Below, in pieces: positions 11,865 through 22,200 of a stretch of 64,000 nt of DNA. The notes below the pieces were generated by a model that was not told where the DNA came from, did not search any database, and was given only the letters and a program-made list of their open reading frames with translations. The position numbers were made by a program, and so were the translations under genes. Origin of the DNA: Galbula dea (lineage: Eukaryota; Chordata; Aves; Piciformes; Galbulidae); the NCBI GenBank assembly GCA_013399015.1, contig VWZX01009988.1:266854-330853 (forward strand), read 5' to 3'. The stretch's first letter is position 1; every line of letters begins with the position of its first letter.

Positions 11865-13730
11865 ATCTTTGGTGGAAGCTGCTGTGCAAGGCTGTGCCAG
11901 AACATGGCCATGACCATCTGGGCTACTTCTGTGGGCTGTATGAGGTTGTGCAACAAAAACCTCACCTTCACACCCACAAAGAGAACAGACAATCCATGGC
12001 AGGTGGGGGAACAAGATAATACCCTGCCAGGACCACCCCAGGAGCCATCAGCTCTTCCCAGGCCCATGTCCACACACCCAGGGCACAATGGCAGGTGGAG
12101 ACCTAAGCTATGGGCTCAGAGGAGGGGACACCACCCTGCCAGGCTCCTCCAGGGCTGTCCCAGGAGAGCTCCAGCCCTAGGGCAAGTTGTGAAACCATTG
12201 AGAAGAGTCAGCTGGAGCTCCTTGGGGACTGAGGGGGAGTGGGACACTGGGATGCAGGGGAAGGGCACTTGGGGATTGCACAAGACTTACAATAGGATGT
12301 TTAGGGAAGGAACCACAGCTGGGGAAGGGAAGGATCAAGATGGTTTGGGGAGGAACATATGTGGCAAAACAGAGGGATAAGGAGATAAAAAGGTCCATGC
12401 CTGTGTGACCAGTGCTGGCCAGTGCACATGTCCAGCCATGCCTGTGCATGGTGAGTGCAGTCTGCCCTACCTTCTGCCAAGCTTCATTTCTGACTGTTTC
12501 CCTGGGTGAGGGACTCTGTTCTGCTTCCCTGTGTGCATGGGGTCTGGGTGCAGCCCCTGGACTGGGACTGGGACCAGAGGCTGGTGTCACTAGCAAACAC
12601 CAGGCTGGACTAGTTGGCAAGCAGGTGAAGGTCCCAGGAGCTAGTGGGGTGCATGTGTCTCTCTACAGGTGGGACCATAGGAAAAATAAGGCTCTCAGAA
12701 AGTCTGAGCTGTCCTGGCCAGCATGTGGACACAAGTGTGTGTGGAGATGATGGTGTGTAAGTGGGTCAGCACCAGCATATGGAGCTGCTGCAGCTGAGGC
12801 TGCAGTGATGCAGAGTGTCATGGTCAACACCTAGGCATTGGGGTTTCCTTGGTATGTTGTCCTTTTAGGATGACAAAACTGTTTTGACACCTCTGTGTCA
12901 CTCATTACAACCAACTGAAAAACGATTTCCTTGGTCATGCATCCAGGAGATCCAAACCCATAACCTTCTCCTGAAAGCTGCATTCTGCCCCCAGCTCAGA
13001 AGTCCTAAGCTTCCTTCCCTGACATTGCTCAGGTGTTTAAAAGACTAGCTTGGAAATTTTTCTTTTCTATATGTTATTTCACAGTTCCAGTTCAGCAGAG
13101 AAAGCTCCTAAGATTTTCCTTCAAGGGCTTATATCTAAGTAATTACAGGCTACAGTCACAGAGTGTATGCTGGCTGGCAGAGCTCTCTTCACTGCCAGAA
13201 AAGCAGGTCAATTATAAGCAATGAACCCACATTACCAGGAGAGAAAAGCTGGTTTGAATTTTGGTCAATTAGCACTAAAACTGCCTTGGAAGAAAAAGGT
13301 AAGTTGAGCTAATAGAGCTTTGCAGTGAGACTTAACATATCTCAGCACCAGGCACAGACAGCAGAAGGCTTCATTCCTGAGGTGGCTGAAATTCATGATG
13401 TTTTGGCATCAAATCAACTGCAAATCTGCAGGGTGAAGGTAGTCAGGTTCCTGTCCTGTCTCCTTCTCACCTCCAGTTTGGATTCAACAGCCATGCCTGC
13501 TCAGGGAGGGCACTGAAGCCATCATTAACTTTAAGGATGTTCTTACATCCTTGCCCAGACCAAGGTGACAGTGTGAAGAGCTGCAGTGTGTGAGGGCTTG
13601 CTGGACTCCTGCCATTCCCAGGACTGCCACAGCCAGGGAGGAAGAGGAGGAGGAGCAAGCATGAAGTAAGCTTCCTCAGATGCTCCTTGCAAAGGGCTGG
13701 CTCTCACATAGCCCAAAGAGCTGGGCCTGA
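11865..13730. other. Unique non-coding sequence
   Basis: A 173-codon frame (11859-12380 +) starts inside the CR1 tail and runs into unique DNA, so it is chance. A 147-codon minus frame (12177-12620) overlaps it. No exon, repeat or RNA gene recognised. Confidence 0.4.
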
Positions 13731-14004
13731 CCCCCTCAGTCAGGGGGTCTGGGACTCCCTCAGTCAGGGGGTTTGGGACTCCCTCAGCCAGGGGGTCTGT
13801 GGGACTCCCTCAGTCAGGGGGTCTGTGGCACTCCCTCAGTCAGGGGGTCTGGGACTCCCTCAGTCAGGGGGTTTGGGACTCCCTCAGCCAGGGGGTCTGT
13901 GGGACTCCCTCAGTCAGGGGGTCTGTGGCACTCCCTCAGTCAGGGGGTCTGGGACTCCCTCAGTCAGGGGGTCTGTGGGACCCCCTCAGTCAGGGGGTCT
14001 GGGA
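13731..14004. repeat. Minisatellite, 11 units of 24/26 bp with a 100-bp higher-order period
   Basis: Eleven head-to-tail units of the form CTCCCTCAGTCAGGGGGTCT + GGGA or GTGGGA/GTGGCA. Unit lengths in order are 24, 24, 26, 26, 24, 24, 26, 26, 24, 26, 24, which sum to 274. Units 1-4 and 5-8 have the same order of variants (plain, TTT variant, AGCCAGG variant, GTGGCA variant), giving a 100-bp higher-order repeat present twice, then partly. Each unit has G5 and G3 runs and a short inverted repeat (CTCCCT/AGGGGG). All three + frames stay open across it, giving repetitive pseudo-proteins such as SQGVWDSLSQGV. This is a by-product of repeat composition, not a gene. Confidence 0.97.
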
Positions 14005-14547
14005 TTCCTCCACCACCACCTCTGTTTGGAGCATGGATTATTAGAAGTAACACAAGCTTCAAGGGGAAGGTTAAAAAGAAATCAGTAGCTTGAAGGTTTT
14101 CTTTTCTCCAGCTGGAAAGCCTTCAGATCACCTGCCAGAGGCCACACTGGTAGAACAGGAGAGGCAGACATCTCCCAGGTATCTGTTCAAGGCACAGAAA
14201 GGTGAGTTGCTCTTTCAGGGTTGAAGATGGCAGCACCCAGAGGGATGTCAGAGAGGAGAAACTCAGCAGGCAGCTCCCAGGACATGGAGGGAAAGCAGCA
14301 GATGGAAAGCTGAGACTTTACTGTCCCAGACTGCTTCCTGCAAGCCAGAAGGGGGCTATAGCTCCAGCACTCTTCTTTGCCTGTCTCATGTCACAACAAG
14401 AGCAAGAGAAACAGAGACATGGAGCCTAGCTCTCAGGAGGCTGTGCACCAGTGGCAGGGTCAGTGGAGTATTCTTTTTAATCCCTGACCTGCCCCTGTGT
14501 GCCCTGGTGTAAGGGGAACATCCTTCACAGGCACACCACCACCACAT
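14005..14547. other. Unique non-coding sequence
   Basis: Ordinary sequence between the minisatellite and a CR1 stub; no supported feature. Confidence 0.4.
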
Positions 14548-14650
14548 GGTTGGGGTGGGAAGGGACTCCTGGCAATCTCCTGGTCCAATCTCCTGCTCAA
14601 GCAGGGCCACCTACAGCAGGTTGCCCAGGACTGTTACCTGACACTCAAAT
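14548..14650 (-). mobile_element. Old CR1 3'-end fragment (minus)
   Basis: Diverged reverse-complement CR1 tail: GGTTGGGGTGGGAAGGGACT, CCTGGCAATCTCCTGGTCCA, TGCTCAAGCAGGGCCACCTA, CAGCAGGTTGCCCAGGACTG. No terminal octamer is left, so it is older than most copies here. The inner boundary is uncertain. Confidence 0.75.
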
Positions 14651-15796
14651 GCCCCAGGGCTTCCCTGCTCTGGAGCTTGCTGGTGCTGGGCAAGTCTGAG
14701 CATCATATGGTGCTTGGCATGGGCATGGGAATCTAGTCCTAGGCATCTGACTGTGTTCATGTGAGAGCCACCATGCCCTCAGAAGCCTTCCTCCTTCCAC
14801 TGCTGGAGCCAGGAGAGCCTGGCATGGTCCAAGCCAAGGAAAGCTTGAGCTTAAAGCCAAGAAGCACACTCTGGCTCCAGCACATCCCAAGGCTGTCCCA
14901 CAGATCAACACCAACACATGGGGAGGTGATGCTGTGGCTCTAGGTTCCTGCAAGTGCTGGCAGGCAGAGGTGCAGGCACAGTGTGGCCAGTGCTGCACCT
15001 GCAAGCATCACCACATCATGCCTTCTCTTGAAACAAAGCTCCTCTCCTTAGGTGGCACAGGATGGGACCCAGCCATGCACAGCCTCATCAAGCATGAAAT
15101 GCTAATGGCCACCAGATCATGAACTGGCATGACAGAAACCATCAACAGGTCATTGTGCATCACCTCACAGATTCACAGTGGCATAAAGCTGATTAAGAAG
15201 GAAAGGAATCAAGGAGTAAAGCTCTGCCTGGACACAGACTGCAGACACAAAACACCCATGTAGTTAGACAAGGTTCATCCCATTTTCCTTCTCTGTGGAT
15301 TTCCCTTGGGTTAACTCTAGGACAAAGCAAGGATTGTGTAAGGCCAGGAACACTCTGAGGTTGCTGGCAGGCACTTTTATTGGCCTTCTTGCTCCTCCAG
15401 CTTTTCTTAAAAAGCTGAAAAGCAGCCCAAGTGCAGCTCAGACAGGCAACAATCCCCTCAGCCCCACAGTCAGCTGTTTACAGGCAAATGGTTACAGCAG
15501 ACCCCACGGTGCTGGGAGACTCAACTCCCCTTTTTGTCTTTTGGTTCTCTCTGCTCATCAGTGCAGTGACCTTACATGGCACAAGGGCTCTCAGGAGTGC
15601 CTCAGCTGACCTGGTGCTTATCTGAGCAGCTCCCTAATCTCTGGTCAGAGCTGCAGGAGCTGCCTGTGGACCTGCAGACATCTCCCTCAGTGGGGGGCAC
15701 CAGCACTTCAAAGACAGGTGCAAATCAGAATGTAGTAGTCAGCATAAAAGGGAGAAAAACTGCTTCCCTGGGAGGCAGGCAGTGTTTGACTTGCAC
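14651..15796. other. Unique non-coding sequence
   Basis: No gene or repeat recognised. Frames of about 100 codons at 15295-15609 (+) and 14645-15004 (-) have no domain or splice context. Confidence 0.4.
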
Positions 15797-15950
15797 AGAG
15801 AATCACAGAATCTCCTGAGCTGGAAGGGACCCACAAGGATCATCAAGTCCAACTCCTGTCTATGCACAGGAGAACCCCAAAGTCACCCCATGTGTCTACG
15901 AGCACTGTCCAGATGCTTTCTGAATTCCATGAGAGTTGGAGCCATGATGT
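15797..15950 (-). mobile_element. CR1 3'-end fragment, 'GGGACCCACAAGGATCATC' type (minus)
   Basis: Reads AGAGAATCACAGAATCTCCT, GAGCTGGAAGGGACCCACAA, GGATCATCAAGTCCAACTCC, GTCACCCCATGTGTCTACGA and GAGAGTTGGAGCCATGA. It belongs to the same CR1 type as the start of the 43.5-kb copy and part of the 22-23 kb arms. Its truncated 5' side faces the next, oppositely oriented CR1 about 27 bases away. Confidence 0.9.
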
Positions 15951-15977
15951 AAGACTATTTCCTAAGCAGCCTATATG

Positions 15978-16609
15978 ACAAGTGGTGTCCCTCAGGGCTC
16001 CCTACTGGGACCTGTGCTCTTTAATATAACTGATATTGACAGTGAGATTGAGTGCAGTATCAGCAAGTTTGCTGATGACACTATGCTGTGTGGTGCTGTT
16101 GATAAGTTGGAGGAGCGGGATGCCATCCAGNNNNNNNNNNNNNNNNNNNNNNNNNNNNNNNNNNNNNNNNNNNNNNNNNNNNNNNNNNNNNNNNNNNNNN
16201 NNNNNNNNNNNNNNNNNNNNNNNNNNNNNNNNNNNNNNNNNNNNNNNNNNNNNNNNNNNNNNNNNNNNNNNNNNNNNNNNNNNNNNNNNNNNNNNNNNNN
16301 NNNNNNNNNNNNNNNNNNNNNNNNNNNNNNNNNNNNNNNNNNNNNNNNNNNNNNNNNNNNNNNNNNNNNNNNNNNNNNNNNNNNNNNNNNNNNNNNNNNN
16401 NNNNNNNNNNNNNNNNNNNNNNNNNNNNNNNNNNNNNNNNNNNNNNNNNNNNNNNNNNNNNNNNNNNNNNNNNNNNNNNNNNNNNNNNNNNNNNNNNNNN
16501 GGTTCTGAGCAACCTGATTTAGTTGGGGATGTCCCTGCTCACTCTAGGGGGGTTGGACTAGATGACCTTTGGAGGTCCCTTCCAACCCAGATGATTCTAT
16601 GATTCTATT
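15978..16609 (+). mobile_element. CR1 LINE with RT core, interrupted by assembly gap
   Basis: Before the gap the frame reads SGVPQGSLLGPVLFN, then ISKFADDTMLCGAVDKLEER. VPQGS...LGP and F/YADD are the reverse-transcriptase motifs B and C. The two aspartates of FADD are the catalytic metal-binding pair. This is the best-preserved RT core in the window. After the gap come GGTTCTGAGCAACCTGATTT, GGGGGGTTGGACTAGATGAC and two ATTCTATG units. I infer one element crossing the gap. Compared with the 1.9-kb copy, more DNA than the 370 Ns should lie between the two parts. The endonuclease and the 5' half of RT are absent. Confidence 0.9.
16131..16500. other. Assembly gap (370 N)
   Basis: A run of 370 undetermined bases. 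It falls inside a CR1, a common cause of collapsed or broken short-read assembly. Long frames reported through it are artefacts. Confidence 1.
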
Positions 16610-16892
16610 TCTACCCTTCACAGGGCAGATCTCTGCCTAGTTTTAGCAATTAAAGTCATGTCTGTCTCTTTTTTTAAATGTTATTAAGATCCACTCAAAG
16701 ATTTTCCTTGGCAATAGATTCCAGGGCTTAATTACTCATTGCTTTAACAGGCTTAGTGATTTTAGGTGCAATATCTGCTCTGGTTAGAGGCCTCCTGCTC
16801 TTGCCAAGCCAAGCCTGTCCTGGGCACCTTTAGAGTACCTGTGTTGTCCTGATGGAATTGCTGTGGGTCCTGGGTACATGGAAACACAAGAA

Positions 16893-17000
16893 ACATTTAG
16901 ATATGGTACTTAGGGCCATGGGTTAGTGGTATGGTAATGATAGGTATGGTTGGACTTGATGATCTTGGAGGTCTCTTCTGACCTTTGTGACTCTGTGATT
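16893..17000 (+). mobile_element. CR1 3'-end stub
   Basis: ACATTTAGATATGGTACTTA, GGGCCATGGGTTAGTGGTAT, GGTTGGACTTGATGATCTTG, GAGGTCTCTTCTGACC, then ACTCTGTGATTG. Only the 3' tail and last codons' worth of DNA survive. Confidence 0.9.
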
Positions 17001-17700
17001 GCCACTGTGATGCATCTCCATGGTGAATCACCCTCTCTAACTGTGGCACTGATCTGTAAAGTCCTTCACATCCATCTCAGTCAATGCCAATGAAACCCAA
17101 AACGTCTGTTGTTGCACACCCCTCTCCTCAACACTCCCCACATGCTTTGGGGGGAAAAAAGAGTTGATGCACTGATGTTCTTCAGACAAATCCTTCAGGT
17201 TGGCTGCTGTGAAACCACAGCCAGCAGAAGACAAAATGCTATTGCTTCCAGATCATAGTAGTATAAAGCATGTTATCATACCAGGAATGCTCATGCCTAA
17301 CAGCTTTCAGACAAGTTTTCCCCTTAGTGTGAGCTGGGTTAACACATATGCAGTTAGTTTTACACTGGTGAGAGGACAAAGGGAGAAGTTCCATGGCCTC
17401 TCCTCCATGCTCTAACACCCAGATTTTCTCATCAGCTTCTCCATCACCAGGGTATGACAGCCAGATCTGATACTGATGAAGGTTCAGTATGCACACAGAT
17501 TTCAGATTCACTCTTTTAAATGCTACTTGTTGACCTCACCTGTACACCACCAGGTCCACACTAGCCTCTTGGATCTAATACTCACACTCTGGAGACTGTA
17601 GTATTTTTTCCCTCTACCCAGTGAAAGTAAGAGAATGACCTTACCTACCTCACAGCTGGAAGGTGCTGTTTACTTACCTACTTAATTTTGCCTCTCTGGT
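17001..17700. other. Unique non-coding sequence
   Basis: No repeat or coding signal recognised. The 71-codon frame at 17200-17415 shows no known domain. Confidence 0.4.
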
Positions 17701-17745
17701 ATAATAATAATAATAAGAAGAAGAAGAAGAAGAGAAGAAATAAGA
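17701..17745. repeat. TAA/GAA compound microsatellite
   Basis: ATAATAATAATAATAA followed directly by GAAGAAGAAGAAGAAGA and then a purine-rich tail. A compound trinucleotide repeat of about six plus six units. Confidence 0.9.
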
Positions 17746-18414
17746 AAACAACCAAGAAAAAACAAGGGCATTTTGTTTATCTGTGTCAGCATGAATCTGA
17801 GCTGGTAAACATCGCTCTTAAAGCCCTGTTACCTGCTTGAGTTTAAAAGTAACTTCATTTTCCAGGCTTAAATGCATAACCATGGTCACATGGGACTAAA
17901 GCAAACCCAAAGCATTCAAAGACACTAAATGCCTCCTTGTCTGGGAGAAGATGTATTTTTTTTTTTCATATAAACAACATAAGAATTGAGACTAAGAAAA
18001 TAATGTTCTAATTGCTTCTATGGCTACAGAGCAGAGTCTGGAATACAACTGAGGACAACACCACATCCTTGAGATATTTCTTGTTGAAAGCAAAAGGCTT
18101 CAGCAGCAAGAGCTCCCATGTTGGGAAGGAGGTTGGCAGCAGTGCTGCCAGTGTTACCCTCTTCCCCTTTGGGGTTCTTGCTGCGTGATGCCCACGTTAG
18201 CGTCGCGCACGCACGGGGAGCGTCACGGAGAGGCAAAGGCAGCATCTGCTGACTTCTCTTCACAGCAACATTGGTTGCCTTGGCTGAAGATGACCCTTTT
18301 CATTACTCACAGATCATTGCAAAAGCTGTGGTGCTTCATTTCCTCAAGACTCAAATATTGAAACACGTTACAGATTCTTGTGCCAATCCTGGGCCTCCCT
18401 CAGGCCAAACTCTT
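17746..18414. other. Unique sequence with a dense CpG knot
   Basis: A run of 12 or so T lies at about 17955-17966. Nine CpGs occur within 18184-18227 (core CGTCGCGCACGCACGG), far denser than anywhere else in the window. No open frame, TATA-like element or splice context shows this is a promoter, and it is much shorter than a normal CpG island. Confidence 0.5.
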
Positions 18415-18788
18415 TGTCTGGAGAAGAGCAGACTTGAGACAGGATCACATCAATGCTTATCAACTGCAAAAGGCTGGGGGCAAGAGGCTGGGGCCAGACT
18501 CTGCTCAGTGGTGCCCAGGGACAGGCCAAGGGGCACTGGGCACAAACTGGAACCCAGGAGGTTCCACCTGAGCAGCAGGAGAAGCTTGTTTGTTGTGAGG
18601 GTGCAGAGCCCTGGCCCAGGCTGCCCAGAGAGGCTGTGGAGTCTCCTTGTGTGGAGAGATTCCCAAGGCAGCTGGAGGTGACCCTGGGCAAGCTGCTGTG
18701 GTTGACCCTGCTGGAGCAGGGGGGGTTGGGCTGGATGATCCCCAGAGGTCCCTTCCAACCCTCAGCAGTCTGAGATTCTGTGATTCTT
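18415..18788 (+). mobile_element. CR1 LINE fragment, group B, ORF2 end and 3' end
   Basis: Begins at TGGAGAAGAGCAG. It reads remnants of the ORF2 end: ARLCSVVPRDRPRGTGHKLE, PRRFHLSSRRSLFVVRVQ. These correspond to the LFSxVxSDRxRGNGxKL and FRLDxRxxFF blocks of other copies. Next comes the group B tail: GAGTCTCCTTGTGTGGAGAG, ATTCCCAAGGCAGCTGGAGG, CTGGAGCAGGGGGGGTTGGG, CCCCAGAGGTCCCTTCCAAC. It ends in GAGATTCTGTGATTCTTTG. Related copies are at 40.2, 46.3 and 57.6 kb. Confidence 0.95.
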
Positions 18789-19196
18789 TGGAACTGTCCT
18801 GGTCTCCCATCACTCTTCATTGATATCCCATGTGTTAGCAGTGTATATATATATATATAAGGACACCTTTTCCCCTGACTGTCTATAGATATTCCTCTGC
18901 ATATTTTTAGTTCTTGCACTTCTAACAGTTCCAGAGGATAAGGGAGCCCTCAAGCAAGTGCAAAGAGTTCTGGTACAAAGTCCATGTATAGCCAAAGAAT
19001 TGTCTTGTTAAAATGCACATGGGAGCACTTTGCAGAACATGTTTGCAAAACCATCCAGGAAGAACAATATATCACCAAACACAGTGTTCTCATCAGCATG
19101 CTATGGATAAAGGGCAAGGACTGTGCTGCTGTGTTGCTTCAAATACATACCAGTGTATTTAAATGATTATGGATGAAAGACAGTGGAATATGAAGA
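18789..19196. other. Unique sequence with a (TA)n tract
   Basis: 18843-18860 is a short (TA)n repeat of about nine units. The remainder is A/T-rich unique DNA leading up to the candidate exon at 19197. A possible but weak acceptor (GACAG) lies near 19185 without a good pyrimidine tract. Confidence 0.5.
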
Positions 19197-19428
19197 ATGA
19201 CATTCAGAAAGAAGCTCCTCTGCCTCTCTCTGTTGGTGCTGCTTGTGGCTTCTTTGAATGGGCTTGCTTTTGTTCTTTTGGATATATACCTTATGGAGCA
19301 TAACAACACTTCCCTAAGAAATAAATATCTCAGCCTGAATCCTCTAAATGCCTTTCAGTTGGAGATGGGAACACATAAATACCCCAGTGCTAGCCTAGTA
19401 CAATCTGAAGGACTTTCAGAGGACCAAG
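19197..19428 (+). CDS. Candidate first coding exon of a single-pass type II membrane protein (unidentified)
   Basis: An ATG with A at -3 opens a frame of 77 codons that reaches a good donor site, CAAG|GTAGGA, at 19428/19429. The exon would end in phase 1; the frame itself stops at 19451 if unspliced. Residues 1-6 are short and basic (MTFRKK). Residues 7-32 form one long hydrophobic span (LLCLSLLVLLVASLNG...). Residues 36-39 (NNTS) hold overlapping N-glycosylation sequons. A basic N-tail, one membrane span and a glycosylated stem is the start of a Golgi type II enzyme such as many glycosyltransferases and sulfotransferases. A secreted protein with a long signal peptide is the alternative. I cannot name the gene, and I do not see the downstream exons. 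It could still be a chance frame. Confidence 0.3.
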
Positions 19429-21935
19429 GTAGGATGAAGGTTTCACATTAGAGTCACAGACAAACATCCAACTAAAGCTGTGGGCTGCTTCTCTTCCACC
19501 AGGAACCTTCCCAGGGAAAAAGGGAGTTGATCTCAGCTAGAGAGGCACTTCACTGGCTGCTAACATAGTTTGGGATTGCTCTCTTTAGCTGCTAAGTTGC
19601 CATTACACTATCATTGGTTTAGTGCCGCGAGCAGGATCTGGCCAAATAAAAGGAGACTTTTTCCACACCTGAATGCTGAAATTTGGGGTCTCAGAGGTGC
19701 CCAACTTGAAGTCTCAGCAGGACATGCAGCCAGAAAGATCTCACACACCATCTGATTGATTTTGAAGAACATAATTCTTTGGGATCTTTGTGAATTAATA
19801 CTTATTTTAACTTGAGAGCCCCTGGGACAACCTTGTACAGCAGCTTCCCAAGCAAGCCAGTGTAGTACAGAGAAGCATCCTGGGAAGAAGTCTAAAAATA
19901 GGTCTCTGGTTACCACAGCAAAGTACCCAAACATGGAGAGAAATATTTCAGTGCAAACAGAAGCTGGTTTTCACTTCTTTCTACCTTATCTCCCAAGCCC
20001 ATAACCTGCCATGGTATGTTACAGGTAAATGTAATTAACATTACCATTTCTTCATCCTGAACTCCAACCATCCCTCACACCCTCTTTGAACCTCATCTGC
20101 TCAGAGCCTCCCAGGGCTTCAGTTCAGCCAAACAGAACTTTTTGAAACTCCAAATGAAAAAAACCATCAGCCACTTTCTAATTTGGGATCTGCAAACAGA
20201 GCTCAGAGCCTGGGCATGCTGCAGGAGACCCAGACAACAGACCTTAAGAGCTGCATTCTGCTTTGTACAAACCTCCTCAGCCCTGGGATCTCAGTACACT
20301 TTGCAAATACCTAATAAGCTCCTGGATTCCCCTGTGAAAAAGGCATTAACTTTTTATCAGAGCAAGATTAGCAGCCAGTGAGCAACTTCTGAGGGGTGGC
20401 TCAAGAATGAGGTGTGGCTGGAGCAGGCTTTCAGCTCCTGAATATCAGCAAGAGAACTACAGCATCTTTGCTTGCTGATCAGTGACAGCTCAAAACCAAA
20501 CAGCATGCCCATTTTTGTGCCAATTTCTGCTTCTCCAGAGATGAGCACTGCTCCCTCTAAAGGACCAGTGTCAGCCATGCTGGAGGAGAGCTGTCTCTTC
20601 TGCATCTTCACCAGGACTTTGCAGTACTAAGGGACAAGTAGCCACAGTGACCCAACTCCAGGAGCCATGGTCCTAAGGCACATCAGCTTGTTTTGGGTAT
20701 GCTCTCCTCTTCACCTCAAGCCAAGCAAAAGCCATTGAATTCAAGATGACTCCAGGTGAGCACTAGTTTGGTTTTTTGCAGCTCCTGGAGCCAACAGGAC
20801 AATGGCCAAGGCTGGAGATGCCTGGGAAATGCAGCCTTCTTCAGACAGAGCCCATGCAGAAGTGAAGGTCAGAACTGCCACCATCAAGTTGACTGAGATC
20901 CTGGGCCACCACCCACCTCACTGCTGGAACATAGTCTAGATCCACCTGCTTGTTTTCATTGCAGTGCTCTGCTAACACTTAGCTACTGAGAACTGAGGAT
21001 CACTAATGCCAAAGCCCCATAGACTTGAAGTGGCAGAAGCTGCCAACCTGCTCTTAAAAACCTGTAAAACAATGTAGGAAGATTCATGGGAGGAATTCAC
21101 CAGGATTAAGCTCAAAACAACACACCAAAGGCTCCAGAAGTTAACCCCAGACACAGTTCCAACCAAATTCTCAATGCTTACTGACTTAGCCTTCACACAG
21201 AATTAACAGCAGCCCAGTAAAAACACAGCTTCATCCTGGTAAGAAATCATCCACAGGTTTTAATGTGCCACCTGCACACACTGCACAAATCTACAAGGCC
21301 CTAAATATAAACAGACAGCCCCTTCCTGGCTGTTCAAATGAACACTACCTCAGCTTGTTCTCTGAGCAAGCCAAAATTATAGCTGCTTGGAGATCAGAAA
21401 CATTTTAGGGCAGGACACTTTCTGCCTCCCCTCTTTCCCTCCCCTTCTTTTTACAGTGTTTGTAGTTTTAGGAATAAGGCATTCATTGTGCTCAAACCCC
21501 AAAGACACTCACCTTGGAGGGAGAGCTAAAATTAGGGTGAAGTATATTCCTGAAAGGGGCAGAAGCAAAGACTTCTCCTGTGTGGGATGCTCGAGATCCA
21601 GCAGGCAAAGCAGCCCAAAGGCTGGGTCCTGTGTGGCACCTCTCACTGGAGAGCTCAGGGCTTTGCACACACCTCAGAGCCAGGCTTGTTTACCTCCCCA
21701 AAACCCCTGGTTATTCCTGGAAAGCTCAGCAGTGTAAAGTTGTGCCAGCACACACATGCCTGACCAGGCAGCTGCTGGGAGCAAAGCATCAAGACACAAC
21801 TCTGTGAGCAATGGCTGTCTTCAATGTCTGTTCCAGAAGACTTCAAGTCATTTTAAGGCAGTAAATATGGAGCTTGCAACCTTTACTGTGTAATAAGAGG
21901 CAGGTCTGGATGGAGCATGATATGTTTATCAGCAG
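19429..21935. other. Unique non-coding sequence
   Basis: If the exon at 19.2 kb is real, this would be the start of its first coding intron. No CR1 in 2.5 kb, one of the longer repeat-free stretches. No exon with matching phase was recognised by eye; frames such as 21387-21737 (+) lack domains. Confidence 0.4.
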
Positions 21936-22200
21936 AGGATCAGGGGAAGAGCTAAGGAAACCTCCTCTGGACAATGCTCTTGGACACATGGTGTGATTTT
22001 GGGCGTGTTCCTGTGCCTAGGCAAGAGCTGGACTCAGCAATCCTTGTGGGTCCCTACCAGCTCAAGGACATTCTGTGATTCTGTGCTTCTGACAGTTGGA
22101 CTTGATGATCTTAGAGGTCTCTTCAACCTCAACCATTCTGTGATTCTGTGTGATTCTGTAATTCTCTCCTTATGAGATTAAGGAGTCCATGGCCAGAGCT
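21936..22200. repeat. Left arm of an inverted duplication (contains two CR1 3' tails, +)
   Basis: This 265-bp arm is the near-exact reverse complement of 22947-23201. Differences seen are about four substitutions plus an indel of about 10 bases in the GATTCTGTG repeat. Inside it are a CR1 tail of the 'GGGTCCCTACCAGCTC' type ending at about 22085. It is followed by a second CR1 tail (GTTGGACTTGATGATCTTAG ... CATTCTGTGATTCTGTG) at 22090-22164. The arm's end, GAGATTAAGGAGTCCATGGC + CAGAGCT, is not CR1 sequence yet is also mirrored in the right arm. That argues for copying of a segment, not for two independent insertions. Confidence 0.9.
21960..22164 (+). mobile_element. Two stacked CR1 3' tails
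   Basis: The first tail (21960-22085) is the 'GGACCCACAAGGATT' CR1 type read in sense and ends TTCTGTGATTCTGTG. The second (22090-22164) is another type's 3' end with four terminal repeats. Their 3' ends lie only about 80 bases apart, so one probably inserted in or beside the terminal repeat of the other. Confidence 0.88.

Noticed and set aside
11859..12380. 173-codon + frame
   Set aside because: Begins inside a CR1 tail and runs into unrelated unique DNA.
13687..14093. Repetitive proteins in all three + frames across the minisatellite
   Set aside because: The unit has no stop in any frame and unit lengths of 24 and 26 shift the frame; the product only mirrors the DNA repeat.
15975..16602. 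Long frames of 140-188 codons through the N run
   Set aside because: Most residues are undetermined; only the RT segment before the gap is real, and it belongs to CR1.
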